64,000 nucleotides of DNA, taken from NCBI GenBank assembly GCA_017591395.1, contig WEDG01000355.1:145001-209000 (forward strand). The letters are read 5' to 3'. Below, in pieces: positions 9,928 to 22,539 of the stretch (position 1 is its first letter; each line of letters begins with the position of its first letter). The DNA comes from Schistocephalus solidus. Taxonomy: Eukaryota > Platyhelminthes > Cestoda > Diphyllobothriidea > Diphyllobothriidae. The notes under the pieces are model-generated. The model had not been told where the DNA came from and did no database searches. It worked only from the letters and a program-made list of their open reading frames with translations. The position numbers and the translations under genes were made by a program.

Positions 9928-11239
9928 ACCAGTGGACATATTTCGGGGTATTAATTGGTAGCTGCTATGGTAGAGAGTGCCCCAGGTGTTACAAAAAGTC
10001 TAAAAACATACACATAACCTGGTAACGAGATACAGACTTGGTCAATTTACCGTTGCGATGGACTTCAAACGAACATGACATCCTACCACTGCTTACGCTT
10101 TCTTATCCAACTTATTACCTATGGCTAACTAGTTGTTCCTACACTGAAATAGATACCCACGGTGTGCCGTTTTTGTAGTATACGTACACAAGGCCAGAAA
10201 CCGGTATGTTGCCATGGACATGCAGACTGACGATTGACTGTCCACTCGCAAGGCCCCTGCTCTTCATCTGCACCGCTTTATGCTTCAGTTTGGCTGCAAA
10301 GCAGGTGCCAAGTACACAGCTGAGAGGCATCGCTCTCACAGTGTTGCCGTTCTCCCTCTCAAGTCCCTCCTAGTGCCTACTCTCAGCCTTTTTCCTCACT
10401 AACGCAATCTTCCGTGTATATTATCCGTTCATGAGGATTTGCAGCCTCCTTCCCTTCGCCTTTGTCGCCTTCACCACCTACATAAGAAAGTATTTTAGTA
10501 GGCTCTTTTATCCCAAACGTGCATTTATGCCTTTCGTGGTTCGACCGGCCGTTCCGCCCCCCGAACTTCATGCCAATCTCTTTTGCGTCTATATCGTATG
10601 CTCGCATTTTCCACTCATCGCATCCGCGTCCCTTTTTATGGCGCATGTCTTATGCCTACGTTTTGCCCCTAAGGCATCCCTCAGGCCTGTACGAGAGAGA
10701 GAGAGAGCCTATTTGTTCATTAAAAGCGGTTTTTCGATGCACCGATCAAAATAGGCGGGGAATAGGGGTGAGATGCAGAGGAGCGAGGCACCACCGTCTT
10801 TGTTGTTGTTGTTGTTGTCGTCTATCCACTGTAGTCACATCGAAGCATTTACCTCTTCGACCGGGGATTTGAGTCACTGGCCGACGCAGTGATCAAAACG
10901 TCACCAGTAGCACCTGGACCCTGAACCCTTGGAATTCTACCCAAACATTATATTGACCATTCCTACACCTTACATTTGATTTAAATACAAAAATTGCATC
11001 ACCGTTTTTAACCGCAGCTAGCTGCTGTCACTTTCAGGCTAATTGCTGACGGTAATTGCAAGGAAACGTCCACTACGCATGGTGCGGTAGACTCGAATTC
11101 CAGGTGTATATACGAGTAAACAAGGGTTTGGTCGAGCACCGGGGTCCATTTGTTTTTTTTATCGGAGCTTTCGAACTTTTCTAGGCAAGATTACAAGCGA
11201 CATTGCTACGGATGCCTTCTACGTCCACCTAAACAGAAA

Positions 11240-11540
11240 ACGGGAAAGGGACCGCCTGCAATGCATGCGGCTTTGCGCTAAATTCCAAGGAAATTATGCT
11301 TAGAATGAAGATGAGGATAAGGTTAAGTTTGGGGTTTGCGACTAAAATCAAAGTTGGCGTTAGGGTCATAATTAGATTAAGGGTTAAGGTTATTATCGTG
11401 TTTAGTGTTGAGTTTCGGTTTAGAGGAGGGCTAGGGTTAAAATTAAAGTGACAGTTTAGTTTTATGTTAGAGTTAGCATTAGCATCAAGACACAGGCATA
11501 TTTATCCTTCCTGAAATTTATCGAAAGGGCACCCATTTTA
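11240..11540 (+). repeat. TTAGGG-like dispersed repeat, copy 1
   Basis: It starts with a head containing ACCGCCTGCAATGCATGCGG. This is followed by degenerate TTAGGG/TTAAGG units (11295-11470) and a tail containing CCTTCCTGAAATTTATCG. Head, degenerate core and tail recur at about 56520-56840 and in part at 55230-55400 and 23790-23870. It is an interspersed family with a telomere-like core, not a telomere. Confidence 0.65.
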
Positions 11541-12195
11541 AGTGGGCAGGCGGTTCGCATTCCTATGTGCTATTTAAGCGGCCATACAAGGCATCCCTAC
11601 GGTGACATTTAGAGAGGTTGAGCCAGTAAAAATTAAGTGATACAGGTCTGAAGGTGGTTGCATGAAGATCTGTATGCCTGCGCCAGATCGATAAATCGAT
11701 TGACTGATTTCTCATCGGACGCCCAGGCTTCAATCAGTTCCCGGTTAGGCTTGTTTCCGGCGTGAAGGTGAAGGTGAACTTCTGATCTGTTTCAAAGTTG
11801 TGGACAGCCATTTGCGATAATTCGCCACCTCACCGCAAAGCCAGTTGATACTCGTGTATGCGCGATTTGAACAAGCGTTCGGGCTAACCTTTTTCATTCC
11901 TGGTTTTATCTCCGATCATGAACTCCTGCACGAGTTCAGAAATGCAGAAATAATAATTCAAGTGGGCAACAGGGTTGTGATCTAGGACATGAGCGTCTCC
12001 AGGTCAACCAACCCAAGGTTATGACAACCTCCATGCTGCGGCGTAATGGTTCCCTGTTAAACATAGTCCTAAACTCTAGAAACTCATCACAGGAATCCTT
12101 TTTGCCAGATACATACTGTTTGTTTCTTGTTAACGCAAAGACCATTTAGTTTTGCGAATGCCCGAATACAACACGTATTTTGCTCCATTTTGCAG

Positions 12196-12256
12196 CACCA
12201 TGCCCTTTAGATGCGCCGTGCTGATCATCGACTACTTCTTCTTCGCTGGCTCCAAG
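12196..12256 (+). CDS. TBC1D8/9-like exon 2: end of TBC core
   Basis: A 61-base exon (acceptor TTTTGCAG, donor GTAACT). The first base completes the codon left open by the previous exon; twenty codons follow, including TMPFRCAVLIIDYFFFAGSK. The family pattern MPFESAV-x-DCFF-EG is clearly matched, which fixes frame and boundaries. It ends in phase 0. The exon is too short to be found by length; it was recognised by homology to the block that follows SWFLTLFL. Confidence 0.93.
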
Positions 12257-15200
12257 GTAACTGCACCTTTTTGTGGCCACTGGTTTTGTTCCGTGATTTA
12301 TCTACAGAGTCGAAGTGCTTTTGTTTTGAGATTCTCCAAACGTTTCGGCGACCAAATACGCTAAAGGCCATGAGCTCAAGGAAAGCAGGAAAATGGGGAG
12401 CAGCAATGAAACGCCTGTTACGCCGACAAGGTAGACATGAACTCCGCTATTGCGCTGTTTCATAGCAGGAGGTGAATGTTTTTTTGGTACTTGAAATCTC
12501 CACCGAAATTTGACGGGAAATACCACGAGAACCGCTTTGTGCTGGACGGAGCAACGTCGCATCCACTGGGTTCGAAAACTTGACAAGAGAATTGTTTAAA
12601 CGTTGTTGCGTCCCATCGCAAAATAACCTCGTCTGATAAGCATCCAGAAACACCTACAGTAGCTGGCCCATCTCATAAAATGTGGGCCGAAATTCTGAAA
12701 CGTATTTTCGAGTAGAAAGAATAACTTAGGTGAGGTTGGTTTATTGGTTATCGTTAAGTATGATCCCAAAATATGTCCTTTACGCTAGCGTGCCGCCTTT
12801 CAAATGAGCTTTCCGGCCGCCTGCCATTTAATGTGACTTTTTCACTGATTTTAGATGCCCTTTTAAATTCGAATTAATTTCATAGAAAACAAAATACTGC
12901 CTGTTACACTCATTTAGTGGTAAATAACGCCTTCCTCAATGCTTGCCCTTACAGTTAACAAAACTTTTGCAATTTCTCTAATAATTTCGAACCCGACGTG
13001 CAGTTGCAGTTGCGCCTAGGGTCCAAAACCATGCTGTATGCTTTCGGTGTAAATAAAAGTAAAATAAATAAAGAAATAAAAGTAAAAGTTAATAAATAAA
13101 AGTATTAGGAACATATTATATCAGGGTTCATAAAAGTTTGTAATTCACGTAGACAAGGTCGAATGCACCAGACTCGAACTTACTTAGGTACGATACTGCA
13201 GGAATGCATGTTTCACGGTCTTGGAAAAGCTCTCACACACACACACACACACTTCTTTTAAACCGAAAGATACACATTCTTCAAGGTAAAAGTCTGCGAA
13301 ATGAGTAAGGGAAAATGTTTTTCTATATGTTTTCTATAAGATCTATTCGCATTTATAAAGGCATCGAATATCAATCAATATCAATATCAGTCAAAAAATA
13401 TCAATATCAATCAAAAATTAAACCTGCTGAAGTAGTCATTTTCTTACCATGTGTGTGTTTTTCAGGCGACCGGTAAGAATTCCATTCAAAATCAGGCATT
13501 CTGGCGTGATAGAAATATCCTGGATTATGCTGCAACCCCACCTAATTTATCCTTTCCAATCCTTAATCCCGTTTCAGAATTCTGGCTTTCATTTCATGAG
13601 AGGAAGAGAGAGAGAGAGAGGACCTATACTGTACAGTACAAGAGAATAGATAATGTTTTTCATTTTTGCGGAAAAAAATACAGATGTAAACAGTTGTAAA
13701 TCGCCTTAAGAGGAGAACCAACTATAACATCAATCATGATTTCATTGAGTCGCAAGTCTTCTACACAAAGACTTCAGAGAGGGAGTAGGTGGCGGTTACG
13801 AAATTTTCCAAACGTTTCACCAACGAAGAGAAGGAGCAAAATGACCAGCTTTGGTTTTTCTACTGTCGTCAGCCAGCCATACCACAACCCGAAACCCGAA
13901 ACTAGCTCGTTCTTAATCGATCCGTGAGACAAACCCCTGCCATTGTGCCATTGATCGGCGTCTCGTCGATTGCCATCACTGTTGTCCGATGTTGCATAGG
14001 AGTGGCGTTAACCGATCTTTCCAGGTTTCAGAAGGGGATAACGGTAGCTTATGTACAGCACCAATGAAGCCAGAAACCTCAGGCTCGTGTACTACGGGAC
14101 GGGTGGTAATAGGGGCTTTACGGGCGGGGTATTACATCGAATACTATAAGTTGTTTACGGTCCTTGTTTTGTTCTTTCTTCTCTTTGAATTTACGAAGTT
14201 GATAGCGCGAATTTGTTATAAAGGCTCCAAGAATGTGATAGCCATAGCGACTAGCGACTTGAAAGCCCTGTGATGACGTCATTACCGGTTTCACCCGCAC
14301 AGCCTTCGATAGAATTCTGTTGCTTCGATATCAGTGTAAAAGGATAATTATTCAAGCACAAAGCAATACAAGAGCCTGGTTTTCTGGCTTTCTTGGTGCT
14401 TTACATCACCTACCGTTAGCTAGAAGAGAATGCGAGAGATCTCATTTTCCCCTGGAACCCTGGTTTGGTGCTGACACGGGCTGTCGCACAGCTGCTGATC
14501 ATCAATAATTTCGATGTATTGCCGAAAGCCTGGCAAACTGCTTCGTGCATTCATATGAGGTCTGGATCCTCAATGGTTGCTGTAGGCGGCCATTAGGAAG
14601 GTGGTTCTGTAAATCAACCACTTGGCCGCCGGTTGTCATTGCCCCTCCCCAGTGGCTGCCCCAATTTAAGTTTCAAGGTCTGTCCGGCTTCAGATTAAAA
14701 ATATGACCAAGTGACATCCAAAATCAAGCACTTTTTCATTGCTTCTATTTCCGACCGAGAAGACTCTCAGTCTTCGTCGAATTCGTTGTCTTAAACATCG
14801 TCTGTGGACTCACCGTATAACTTATTTGTTAATGTTATTCTGCCCACACGAAGGGGGTGTTGATTACCTCGCGGATTTACAGACCTGGTTAAACACGGTT
14901 TAGGCGCGAGTTACCTCTAGCAGCTGTCATTCTTGCCGTCGGCAATGATCGCATGGCCGACATGCAGATCGAAATACGTCAAATTGCTGTACAACGGGCT
15001 GATGGCGGTTGGCCGTGTGGTTTATAACGTCGGCCCTTTTCTCACAGTAGAAAGCTCTACGTATTATCTGGGCCTTCTAGACAAAACTTTTACGACTTTT
15101 CTACCTTCATTGCTCAATTTAGAAAACTATAGCTACTTCACGGCGTCTGTCGGTTCCGTTACGCGCGGAAAACAGTTTGTGCCTAAGAGGTTACTATTGT

Positions 15201-16477
15201 AGTTTCGTGTTTTTAATAAAAATTTAAATGAATCTATAAGTGTGTCCCATTCTTTGTGCACTCTACTGTCAAACTAAAACCCCGCATTTGTCTCTCCTCT
15301 TTTGCTTCTTGCGTCAACTTCCCTTGCCTCAATGCGCAGCTGCCTCACAAACGTGTTAAACTGTGGAGCTCTGACCGCTTGCAAAAACTTTCCTTCGATC
15401 GATGCCTCCATCCATCTTACCCCGTATGTGATGATATGCTTGGGTTTTCGAGCCCGGGTAACAGGCGATTTCAACGTGGGTGCACGAATCCTATACCGCC
15501 ACTACACTATGAACGAGAATACATACTCCGCAGTCGGTATCACACCCTGCTTAAATCATATATCTTGACACTTGTGCTCCTCTAAGGTGGAAACAGGAAG
15601 CGGATTATAACATCGTCCTGGCTGGCTGGACTAGGACACATCTCTGCGCGAGTTTAGTGTAAGGAAACATCGACCAGGTGGGCAGGTGCAAGTGTGGAGC
15701 TTGGGATTGCAGCTGCCAAATTGAACGCGCGTCAGAGTTGCAATCGCAGCACTGGTTGGCGAGTGAGCATAGTCTTATGGTAGTGGAAGGGGTTCCGATG
15801 ACGCACGAGGGAAATAGTCGTCGTAGTCGACTAAGAAGCACTTCTACTTTGTAAAACGTCCAGCCGGGGAAAGCACACTCACTTCTCCGTTTTCAACGTG
15901 AAACGTAGCGCTAGGTGACTTTGATGCGCTGTATCCAGGAGGGTGTCTACTTCAATTTTATTACCAACATACTGGTAATCGGAACCAGCTTCTTCTATGA
16001 TCGAGTGGAGTTTATTCTTCTTCACTGGTTTCCCCATAAAGACATACGAGGGGCGGTCTCATCGCTGCGCTGTTGATCTCGTGGTAAAATGTACACTCGA
16101 ATCGACAATTAATAATAAATATACAAAGAGTCAGCTCCTTTACGGCTACAACTGATACGCCATATGGAATATCGTGCTTAACCATCTCATTAAATAGCTA
16201 TGATTTCACCTCCGTGAGAGTACTATTATTGAAAAAAGGATGAGACGTCTTTATTATCCTCAGCTAACATACCGCCCTTTTCTTCTATATTTTAAACTGG
16301 TCACATTGTTGAAGTTTTTTTCTCATTGTGTCCGCTTTTGAGCGCCATTGCTGGATTAAAATTAATTTTTCACGCGCAGGTGAGCGTCACAACTTGGGTT
16401 TTCATCCCCGTCCTTTGTCTTTTGTGGAGGATTTGCGTCTCCGCAACTCACTGATTCGGGCGTCCTTGTCCAAACAG
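12257..16477 (+). other. intron 2 with older repeats
   Basis: A 4.2-kb intron (GTAACT to CAAACAG). It holds an old dispersed repeat at about 12560-12935 that recurs at 22540-22930, short (CA)n (13232-13252) and (GA)n tracts (near 13605), a very decayed SINE-like stretch near 13855-13875, and the TIR element 14041-14417. No coding exon was recognised. Confidence 0.75.
14041..14417 (-). mobile_element. TIR-bounded element E2 with PLE-derived interior
   Basis: This is a reverse-oriented relative of the element at 9499-9927. Ends 14041-14090 and 14368-14417 are inverted repeats (ATGTACAGCACCAA, AAGCCAGAAA, GGCTCGTGT). The minus-strand interior at about 14118-14345 reads SSQGFQVASRYGYHILGAFI followed by RKFKEKKEQN, matching the same N-terminal Penelope-like block as E1. 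Both copies are similar along their full length, so the chimera moved or spread as a unit. Confidence 0.65.
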
Positions 16478-16990
16478 GTTATTTTTCAGCTGGCTTTGGA
16501 GCTCCTTCGCCTGCACGCTCCCCTTTTTGAGACAGCTTCTGTCGGTGAGGAGATAAGCAATGTGCTGACTCACCTCTCCGGATTCTTCCAAAGTCTCTCA
16601 CCAAACCCCTCCAGCCAGAAGATGACATGTGCCGCGGGTGAAGATAGTCCCACTACCGGCTTCTGGTTAAAGTCCATTTCACTGACTCCTTTCGGGTCTC
16701 GATCCCCACCACCTGCTACGGGGATGGCGACGACGACAAGAACGTCCTGGCGATCGCAGCTCTCAGTGTCGGAGGATCGACCGTCCTTGTCTATGGAACG
16801 CCTGCTTATTTCAGCGCGTGCCAACTATCCTGACATCACGAACGATCGTATTGAAAGCCTCCGCCTGGCCTGCCGGCTGCGCGTTATACACGCACTTTCT
16901 GACACCTGCGTCCAGGAGGCCATTCGCTCTTTACAGCCCCAGCTTAACCTGAAGTTAGAGGATTTGTCTAAGATCTGCTTTACCTATAAG
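16478..16990 (+). CDS. TBC1D8/9-like exon 3: post-TBC helical region
   Basis: A 513-base exon, phase 0 at both ends (acceptor CCAAACAG, donor GTGAAT). It opens with VIFQLALELLRLHAPLFETA, aligning to the family block VILQ-ALAVLE. After a Ser/Pro/Thr-rich linker it continues with LLISARANYPDITNDRIESL and RLACRLRVIHALSDT, matching the segment that leads toward the EF-hand in TBC1D9. An upstream AG at 16380 would also leave the frame open, but the 16478 start joins directly to the previous exon with the family sequence intact. Confidence 0.92.
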
Positions 16991-17092
16991 GTGAATTAAC
17001 CTATATATTACCGTCATCTATACCCTTTTTCACTTTTTTACGGCCTTGTGGCATAATTTATGCCTTGCTTTCGATGATTACCGCCGTTCATT

Positions 17093-17202
17093 CGGTGGCC
17101 ATGGCTCAATGGTTAGAGCGCTAGATTTCTGAACACCAGGTCGCAGGTTCTAGCCTTAATTGATGGCTAGTGGGCTAGAAATGGCCATACCAGTCTACCT
17201 CT
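17093..17202 (+). mobile_element. tRNA-headed SINE copy 4
   Basis: The head GCCATGGCTCAATGGTTAGA and the B-box-like CAGGTTCTAGCC are followed by the body. The ribozyme core box CTGATGA has decayed (TTGATGG), but GAAA, ATGGCCAT and the helix I strand CCAGTC remain. The base at the cleavage position is A. After CCAGTCTACCTC the sequence passes straight into (CTA)n. Confidence 0.8.
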
Positions 17203-17212
17203 ACTACTACTT

Positions 17213-17283
<71 letters not shown>

Positions 17284-17284
17284 G

Positions 17285-17358
<74 letters not shown>

Positions 17359-17650
17359 GCTACTGCTACTACTACTTCTGCTACTACTGCTACTACTACT
17401 ACTGCTACTACTGCTACTGCTACTGCTACTACTACTGCTACTACTGCTGCTACTGCTGCTACTGCTACTGCTGCTACTGCTACTACTACTACTACTACTA
17501 CTACTGCTGCTACTACTGCTACTACTACTACTGCTACTACTACTAGCTACTGCTACTACTACTACTACTGCTACTACTGCTGCTACTACTACTTCTACTA
17601 TTATTATTATTATTATTATTATTACTAATACTACTACTACTACTATTACC

Positions 17651-17684
<34 letters not shown>

Positions 17685-17692
17685 GCCGCTGC
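17203..17692. repeat. (CTA)n microsatellite with CTG and ATT variants
   Basis: About 490 bases of CTA units, with interspersed TGC units from about 17280 and an ATT block near 17598-17622. It is the 3' continuation of SINE copy 4. The long Tyr or Ser frames across it are artefacts. Confidence 0.95.
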
Positions 17693-18382
17693 ATGGCTGC
17701 TGGCGGGGCTCGAGAATGAGTCCCAAGGCAGAACAGGACGAGTGAGTTTCGTTAACAATAGGTGAGCATTCATCAAAGAATGTTCATGCAGTATTTTCGT
17801 AGTGAAGTGCAGCTTCTGGATCGAAGAGTGGACGTTCAGCGCTCTTCCCCCTACTATGATCTAATGGCTTTTGGGTCGACTGGCAGTAAGATTAGTCGCT
17901 TTGGACGTGAACCCCTGTATAAGGCGTGCCACGTGAATGTGTGGCAATACTTAATAATTTAAACGGACTCATCGCAGCCCGAATAAGTCAATGTGGTCCC
18001 CGTTTCGATTGTTGCAACGGCGCGTCAGTCCATCTGGAGAGACCTTTGTCCCCAACATTATGTGCTTTATCAGAGGGCAGTATCCGCAGATTTGCTGATG
18101 GGCATGAATGTGTAGTGTATTTGATCATTGTGGTCTAGCAGACATATTTTGCATTTTGCTGCAATTATAAAGGGCATTTAGCTGCTGTCTACCCGTACGT
18201 GAGGATTCTCTATTGCTGGCTTGTGCTTATAACTACTTTTTGATTCTGTTTTTTCTCACACATCCATCACTTAATTAAAATTCCTTAATGTGGCGAGATT
18301 AGAATGCCCTGTTAGCCATTTTAGGCCCTTTGCACTGGTCTGGCAGCCCGTTGCCTGTACCTACCTCTCGAGCTCAGAAACC

Positions 18383-18383
<1 letters not shown>

Positions 18384-18432
<49 letters not shown>

Positions 18433-18470
18433 GTAGTAGTAGTAGTAGTTGTAGTTGTAGTAGTAGAGGC
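18384..18470. repeat. (TAG)n microsatellite
   Basis: About 85 bases of TAG units. On the minus strand this is (CTA)n immediately downstream of SINE copy 5, the same head-to-tail order as at 17093-17692. Confidence 0.95.
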
Positions 18471-18575
18471 AGATTAAGAATGCTGACAAAGACAAGGGAG
18501 ACTGGAATGGCCATTTCTGGCTCGTTAGCCGTCGTCAGCCGGTCATACTCAACCCGAGGTGGTGCACCACTCAAG
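18471..18575 (-). mobile_element. tRNA-headed SINE copy 5, body only
   Basis: The minus-strand body runs from about 18575 to the (CTA)n tract. The tRNA-like head is missing or very diverged. The ribozyme fold is nearly complete (see the ncRNA entry). Confidence 0.75.
18500..18544 (-). ncRNA. hammerhead ribozyme in SINE copy 5
   Basis: Read on the minus strand: GACCGG (helix I), CTGACGA core, GGCT-AACG-AGCC helix II, GAAA core, ATGGCCAT helix III, T, CCAGTC (helix I). Both core boxes are intact. Helix I has one C-A mismatch. The loop differs from copy 1 while the stem is kept. Predicted cleavage lies between 18506 and 18505. Confidence 0.6.
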
Positions 18576-21328
18576 GCTGCCGCCACCTCCTGCCTCTTCC
18601 AACATATTCTCTTCGTGTGGTTATTAACAGTTTCCGGTTCAGTCCATTCCTTAGCAGATAGTGTTTTACAAACCTTGCGATCTACAACTTACTGCGAAAG
18701 TCAGCATGTTTCAACTTCTTTGTGTCCTTTTTTGGCCGGCAGAGTCATGTACGAGTTATTTGCAGTACTTGCACAATGTCTTGTTTTGCCTCTAATCTTA
18801 TCTTGTTCAACCTTGTGTGGGTACGCAGGGCGCCTTATTATCTTCACCGAGTCCTCTCCCCCTACGCACACCTACTTGTACTTAAAGCTCCTGACATCTT
18901 AACGGTCAGGTCGTGTCATGTTTTATAGCTGCACTACACGTACACGTTTTTTAGGAGTAAAGCTGTCCCTGAAGGCCTCGCAGTGTTTCTTATTCAGAAC
19001 ATAATTCATCCTTGCTTTTGTGCAGATGTGAAAGATTACAGAGATCTGTGTTACTTTTGCATGTTGATACCTTAGCTTCGTTGGTCAATGAACTTGTAAA
19101 GCGAAACTGACACCGGTCAAAGGAGAACTAGGCGTAATCCTTTTTTTATCCCGCGGAAGGCCGTTGCCGGCTCAAGCGTACGACCATGCGCGTGGTCCAT
19201 TGTCTGATCGCCCTATGATACGAGTTCACCAGTATTTCCTTGCATCAAGCCCACTTCAAAGCTTCTGATAAGTATCTCTTAGCAGAGCAGATTTATTTGA
19301 CATTCAGGGGAAATGTCGAACTGTTTGAGGCTAGATGGAAAGAAGATAAACCTTAATTGGGATAGAAGTATTTGGCTTTTGGCTACCCATACCCTCAGAG
19401 GCAGAGGAGTTCCGTGCACGTCTCAAACTAGATTGCCAGTAGGTTGCACGCACCTTTTTGCCTTGTGCATGGGTCACCAATGCGAACTATGTGAAACGAA
19501 CCCCCTGTATCTTCATGATCCATGTCGAGTCTCCGTCCTCATTATCGGATCAATGATTGCTTGATTTGATGGTTGTTTGCCATGACTGCCCCTTGTTCAG
19601 TGGGTTCGCACAGCCAGGTTGGGCGCCGGTAATTTTATGTGGCGCTTTAATGAAGAGCCGGTTGACCTGCAGGCTTCTCACAACTCGCTTGACCTGTGAT
19701 ATTTACCTGTGATCAGCAGTTGAAACTGCATCGAAGTTGAAGATATATCCCGTGTCCGCTACATGGGTAGTTACCTCCTTACCTAGGGCCTTTTCTCCGT
19801 ATGGTCAACTAATGTTCGTGCGTTCACGTTCGCGGCGATCTTATTTCTTGACGTAGTTGGTCTCTCCGCAGGTGCGTCGAAGTCTGTAGACAATAACATT
19901 GCCAACACAGACAAGGAAGTCCCTCTTGTGGGTCCTAGTACAGGTGGCGCAGGGTACCTGGCTGCGTTTACGAAGACACTTCTCACTGTATAGTGCGCCA
20001 TGAGCAGAGCTAGTCGGCTCCTCCGCGGTGTTCGCCTCGTCTAAAAAATGTTAATAAATATCGGTTGGCCCTGAAAAGCTCTCGAAGGTCTCCGATTTCC
20101 AGTTTGCCGTATGGCATGCTACCGTCGATTTCTGCTCATCGCTACAGCACGCATATGAAGCCCAATGCCTAGCGCCTCCAATGAACTATTGGGATTCAGT
20201 ATTTGCTGTCTGTTGGTCATTTACATTGATACTTTAGTCGACTGTTGCCTTTCGGATTTTCGGCATACAGGAAGAGGGGTCTTTTCCCATCTTTCCTTTT
20301 CATATTGAGTCATATACCCGGCTGAGTAAGTTCGGCTGCTCATTGTAGCATTGAATCTTACCATGGCCAACGATGTCTACATGCCATGCCCATAGTTTCG
20401 TACATCTCGTGCACCAACTTTTCGAGATTTAGGGAAGGGCTTCAGCAATAGCTTATTGAGTCCACCCTGAGTTGTGCGACGTCCATCGCTTTCACAGCTT
20501 AATCCAACCCAGTCGAAACGGTATATTATTCAGTCATTCTTCTGCTAAATGGAGCGCTGTCTGTGAGCTCGCACACAATCACCTCAACTTCTGAAAAACT
20601 GTTTTAAAAGCTAATGAGTGGTAGCGTTTCCAAGGGCGACGATTGGGTGGTTGCAAACCATCCAAATCAATGACTAGTGTCTTCTTATGATATTATATTT
20701 TGTAAGTTCGGCCAACGAAAACCAGGCAGACGATGATATCCATTTCGGAATTAATTGCCATCGGCCAGCGATGACCGAAGCCCATTTAGACAAGTCACAA
20801 CTTATTGTCATCTGCTTATTGGACTCATTCCGTTCTGCACGCAGTACAACTCAAAGAATCCTGCTGCCAAGCGAACCTAATATTACGCCTACATGGCCCA
20901 CGAATGGTAATGCATTAGTTTCAGTCATTCATTTCTTTCGCAGCTAGCCTTTGTTGCAGGTTCTCCCCGACGGCCAGAGGTGCGCCAAGTAGCCATTATT
21001 GAGTTACCAACCAGATTCCACCTTTGGATATCCCTGTTTAATTGACTTAACCTTTGTGCATAATTCGTCCTCCATACTTTTTAAGAATAGTAAGCAGTAC
21101 CCACATCGAGTTGGTATAATTTATTGTTGATGCACACGTGACTAACATCATTCATAATTTCCTAACACCTTGGCATTCAAATCCAATTTGCTGTGTCAAA
21201 TGTTATTTCTGACATAATCCAGAGGTTGCAATAACCTAACCGACCCGGCCCTGGTTTCTTCCCTTCCAATTAAAAATCACGTATATGTCAGCTAAAGCTT
21301 TATTTTAATCTTATCCGATGCTTTATAG

Positions 21329-21547
21329 GAGCACTACGTCACTTCCAACTACTATCGCCCGCAGCATGTTCGTCCGGCAGCCCAATACGGTCGAGTGAGT
21401 TCGCTGAACAGGCCACCCTATGATCTGCACCGACTGGACGCCGAACAGTTCACCACTCTGTTCAAGCGTCAGTCCCACTGGCCACATCTCAGCCTACCAT
21501 TGTTTCGCCTGCTTGATCAGGACAAGGATAATCTCATTAATCTTAGG
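21329..21547 (+). CDS. TBC1D8/9-like exon 4: EF-hand first half
   Basis: A 219-base exon, phase 0 at both ends (acceptor GCTTTATAG, donor GTACGC). It reads EHYVTSNYYRPQHVRPA, then LDAEQFTTLFKRQSHWP, then LPLFRLLDQDKDNLINLR. The last part is the entering helix and calcium loop of an EF-hand (Asp at loop positions 1, 3 and 5, Ile at 8). The loop is completed by the first codon of the next exon (Asp at position 12). TBC1D8/9 proteins carry an EF-hand at this place. Its calcium binding is predicted, not shown. Confidence 0.92.
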
Positions 21548-22539
21548 GTACGCCCACTCCCCCTGCAGCCTTGTTTCGCAAGCTAACGTTTGAGTAACTA
21601 CGAATTCCTCCTACCTATCTGACTTGAAATATTGCTAGAAGCGCATTAGTCGTAGTCAGGTCTTGTCTTCAGCGATTGTCATCAGACGATTCAAAACATT
21701 GACGTCGCCTCCTTCGTAAGAAGAATAATTTATATTAGCATTCTAAAAAGTCAATTGCTGGTTTCTTTTCCATCATTTTCTTCCTATCGTTTTTGATTTT
21801 GATTTTTTAATCTCGGAGACTGCCAATTTTACCATTTATCACGTTTATTTAGTTGAATTTTTTAGAATACTGTAGGCGCACCTATTTCACTCTGCAACAC
21901 ATCTATTTGAACTGTTTATTATGAGAAAACTTCGCGGCGATACTTTGATCTCCAAGTAGCATAGCCGATATCCCAACTGCGTAGTTGAGAACAGCGCTAA
22001 ACTTCTTTGTAAGAGACTTGCAACCGCTTACATGAAACCCATTTGCTTGTGAGTAAAAGCCACCAATTACCGTCAGCCATTCAAAACTTTTTTTTCGTCT
22101 GCTTTGACATTCAAAATAAGTCGATTTGGACTCCCAAGTCCTTCCTACTTGACCATGAGATCTGTTTGACTGCAAGGAAGTGAGAAGTGGCCATTTGCGT
22201 CTCATCTTAAATTGACATTCCTTCTACCTGTCCTGCTTGTCACTGGCGGCCGCCTGTGACGTTAACATGTCAAACAGCACCTTAGACAGTGCAATTAAGA
22301 AACCAAAAACCGCACAAAGTAGGTTTGGACTTAGTCGTCTGGCTTGTGAATCTTTGACTCTTTGCCAAAATCCTCTACTAATCTTATCGTTGTGTTAACT
22401 CCATGTTAAGGTTGCTGTGCCTCGGTGACCACACTGACTATTGAAGTACACGCCCTTATGACACATATCTCAGCTACAGTAGTTTCTGTATGGCCAGGCC
22501 ACATGGGACCAATCTTTATTTCGATTTACCGATCGCCCC

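Larger units (their letters stand above)
7907..12195 (+). other. intron 1 with TIR/PLE element
   Basis: A 4.3-kb intron (GTAAGC to TTTTGCAG). It contains the TIR-bounded element at 9499-9927 and the TTAGGG-like dispersed repeat near 11240-11540. Nothing else in it was recognised. Open frames such as those near 8730-9200 and 10430-10870 look random. Confidence 0.8.
16991..21328 (+). other. intron 3 with paired (CTA)n arrays and SINEs
   Basis: A 4.3-kb intron (GTGAAT to TTTATAG). It contains SINE copy 4 with its (CTA)n tail (17093-17692) and SINE copy 5 with its (TAG)n tail in opposite orientation (18384-18570). About 18.9-21.3 kb shows no recognised gene or repeat. Confidence 0.8.

Noticed and set aside
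16328..16477. Extension of TBC exon 3 to the upstream AG at 16380
   Set aside because: It keeps the frame but inserts residues with no family match between GSK and VIFQLALELL, which join directly in homologues.
17160..17776. Long Tyr-, Ser- and Val-rich open frames
   Set aside because: They are translations of the (CTA)n array in different frames, with no start context or splice structure.
21665..21720. CTGATGA on the minus strand as another hammerhead
   Set aside because: No GAAA box or closing helices at the required distances.
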